DNA from: Actinomycetes bacterium
GTDB lineage: Bacteria; Actinomycetota; Acidimicrobiia; Acidimicrobiales; Microtrichaceae
Length of the DNA: 5,814 bases
Reading direction: 5' to 3'
NCBI GenBank assembly: GCA_023423215.1
Contig: JAFAFZ010000117.1
Span: 1-5,814 of the forward strand
Below the pieces are notes generated by a model. That model did no database searches, was not told the origin of the DNA, and was given only the letters and a program-made list of their open reading frames with translations. Shown piece by piece: positions 4,894-5,814 of the stretch. Each line of letters starts with the position of its first letter. Position 1 is the first letter of the stretch. The translations under genes were made by a program, and so were the position numbers.

Positions 4894-5505
4894 ATGGACC
4901 CGACGTCACCGCGCGACGAGCTGTCGTCCCGCTCCCGCAGGGTCGGTCGCCACCCCCTGGCGACCGACCCCGAGGGGCTGCTCGAACAGGCGGCGCGTGG
5001 CGACGAGCAGGCGTTCGCCGCGTTCTACGACGTGGTGGCCGCCCGGGTCTTCGGCTTGGTGCGGTCGGTCGTCAGGGATCCGGCCCGGTCCGAGGAGGTC
5101 ACGCAGGAGGTGATGTTGGAGCTGTGGCGCACGGCGCCGCGCTACTCCGCCGAGCGGGGTTCCGCGACCACCTGGGCGCTGACCATCGCGCACCGCCGCG
5201 CGGTCGACCGGGTGCGCTCCGAGCAGGCGTCGCGCGACCGGGACCTGCGCGTCGCCGTGCGTGACGCCGCCGTGCCGGACGAGGACGTCGCTGCGGTGGT
5301 CGGCGACCGGCTCGACCGCGAACGGGTCTCACGTGCGCTGGCCGAGCTGACCGACAACCAGCGGCGGTCGGTCGAGCTCGCCTTCTACGGGGGCTACAGC
5401 CACCGAGTGGTCGCGGCGATGCTCGACCTCCCGCTGGGCACCGTCAAGACGCGGATCCGCGATGGACTGATCCGACTGCGCGACCGGTTGGAGGTGGCGA
5501 CGTGA
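4894..5505 (+). CDS. sigK: ECF RNA polymerase sigma factor, SigK type
   Basis: This is a 203-residue group IV sigma factor. Region 2 covers about 29-108, with RGDEQAFAAFYDVVAARVFGL (35-55), the core-binding stretch DPARSEEVTQEVMLELWRTAPRY and the -10-reading segment GSATTWALTIAHRRAVDRVRS. Region 4 covers about 143-200, with the helix-turn-helix GGYSHRVVAAMLDLPLGTVK (166-185) and TRIRDGLIRLRDRL. The long conserved match to the actinobacterial SigK subfamily, and the RskA-like partner directly behind it, support the name. The ATG at 4894 has GAAGAAGGGG just upstream; the in-frame GTG at 4876 lacks an SD. The 20-residue lead before region 2 is basic and of no known role. There is no TANNNT promoter in the 67-nt gap, so expression comes by read-through from the hydrolase gene or from an ECF promoter. 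Target genes are not visible. Confidence 0.92.
   Translation: MDPTSPRDELSSRSRRVGRHPLATDPEGLLEQAARGDEQAFAAFYDVVAARVFGLVRSVVRDPARSEEVTQEVMLELWRTAPRYSAERGSATTWALTIAHRRAVDRVRSEQASRDRDLRVAVRDAAVPDEDVAAVVGDRLDRERVSRALAELTDNQRRSVELAFYGGYSHRVVAAMLDLPLGTVKTRIRDGLIRLRDRLEVAT
5490..5494 (+). promoter_or_regulatory. Ribosome binding site GGAGG that sets the GTG start of the anti-sigma gene
   Basis: GGAGG lies 7 nt before GTG 5502 inside the sigma factor reading frame. The in-frame ATG at 5508 would be 13 nt away, too far, so GTG is preferred. Confidence 0.6.
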
Positions 5506-5814
5506 GCATGAGCATCGACCGCCCCGACGACGACGACGTGGCCGGCCTGGCCGGGCTGTACGCCCTGGACGCGCTCGAGGGCCACGACCTGGACCGCTTC
5601 GAGGCCTACCTGGCCGCGCACCCCGACGCTCGCGCCGAGGTGGACGAGTTCCGCGACACCGCTGCCCGGCTCGCCAGCACGACCTCGGCCGCACCGCCGG
5701 CGCACCTGCGCTCCGAGGTCCTCGGCAGCCTCTCCTCGGTCCGTCAGGAGCCGCCGAGCCTGGACGTCGCCCGCCAGCGTCGACGCCGCGACCTGGGGCG
5801 GCGCGTCGCCGCCG
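5502..5814 (+). CDS. rskA: RskA-type anti-sigma-K factor, N-terminal cytoplasmic domain only
   Basis: The frame opens with GTG overlapping the sigK stop (GTGA) and runs 104 codons to the window end, so the membrane segment and extracytoplasmic domain are missing. The N-terminal anti-sigma domain is recognisable: DDVAGLAGLYALDALEGHDLDRFEAYLAAHPDARAEVDEF (11-50). At the place where zinc anti-sigma factors carry H-x3-C-x2-C this protein has Y36, H40 and A43, so it is the zinc-free RskA kind. The arginine-rich end (QRRRRDLGRR, 92-101) is the usual cytoplasmic flank of a coming membrane helix. In this family the membrane protein holds SigK inactive until regulated proteolysis removes it. The overlap points to coupled, near-equal synthesis. 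The name rests on partner and domain type, since the C-terminal part is not seen. Confidence 0.85.
   Translation, partial: MSMSIDRPDDDDVAGLAGLYALDALEGHDLDRFEAYLAAHPDARAEVDEFRDTAARLASTTSAAPPAHLRSEVLGSLSSVRQEPPSLDVARQRRRRDLGRRVAA

Overview
The window is very GC-rich DNA from a probable member of the Actinomycetota. The evidence is near-universal G/C at third codon positions, leaderless-type promoters, a SigK/RskA-type sigma/anti-sigma pair and a Ser/Gly-linked LysM-M23 envelope protein. The class cannot be fixed from sequence alone; Acidimicrobiia or a related deep actinobacterial lineage would fit. Seven protein genes are supported. The first and last are cut by the window edges. No RNA genes, mobile elements or CRISPR arrays were seen.

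Left part (1-1575, minus strand): the start of a secreted protein with a mature N-terminal His (239 to edge), then a membrane fatty acid desaturase with all three histidine boxes (1360 to 308). Both read leftward. Upstream of the desaturase lies a C-rich leader. Above that is a compact divergent control region at 1498-1574, which holds three perfect 15-bp-spaced copies of CGTAACCTAC, overlapping TACGG/CCGTA dyads, a good leftward promoter for the desaturase, and a -10 box placed so that the rightward TetR gene would be leaderless.

Middle (1576-3434, plus strand): a TetR regulator overlaps by ATGA with an RlmI-like PUA/SAM RNA methyltransferase. The simplest reading is that TetR represses itself (and through coupling the methyltransferase) and the divergent desaturase from one shared operator, so membrane lipid unsaturation is linked to a ribosome-modification gene.

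Right part (3435-5814, plus strand): after hairpins that may end the tetR-methyltransferase transcript, a 168-nt gap holds two mutually exclusive hairpins in front of a secreted three-LysM plus M23 cell wall hydrolase, two of whose LysM repeats are almost identical in DNA. It is followed 67 nt later by an ECF sigma factor of the SigK type, overlapping by GTGA with an RskA-type anti-sigma factor that runs off the window end.

Most of the gene content is ordinary actinobacterial core or near-core material. The parts most worth following up are the divergent operator array at 1498-1574 and the possible switch-like leader at 3435-3602.
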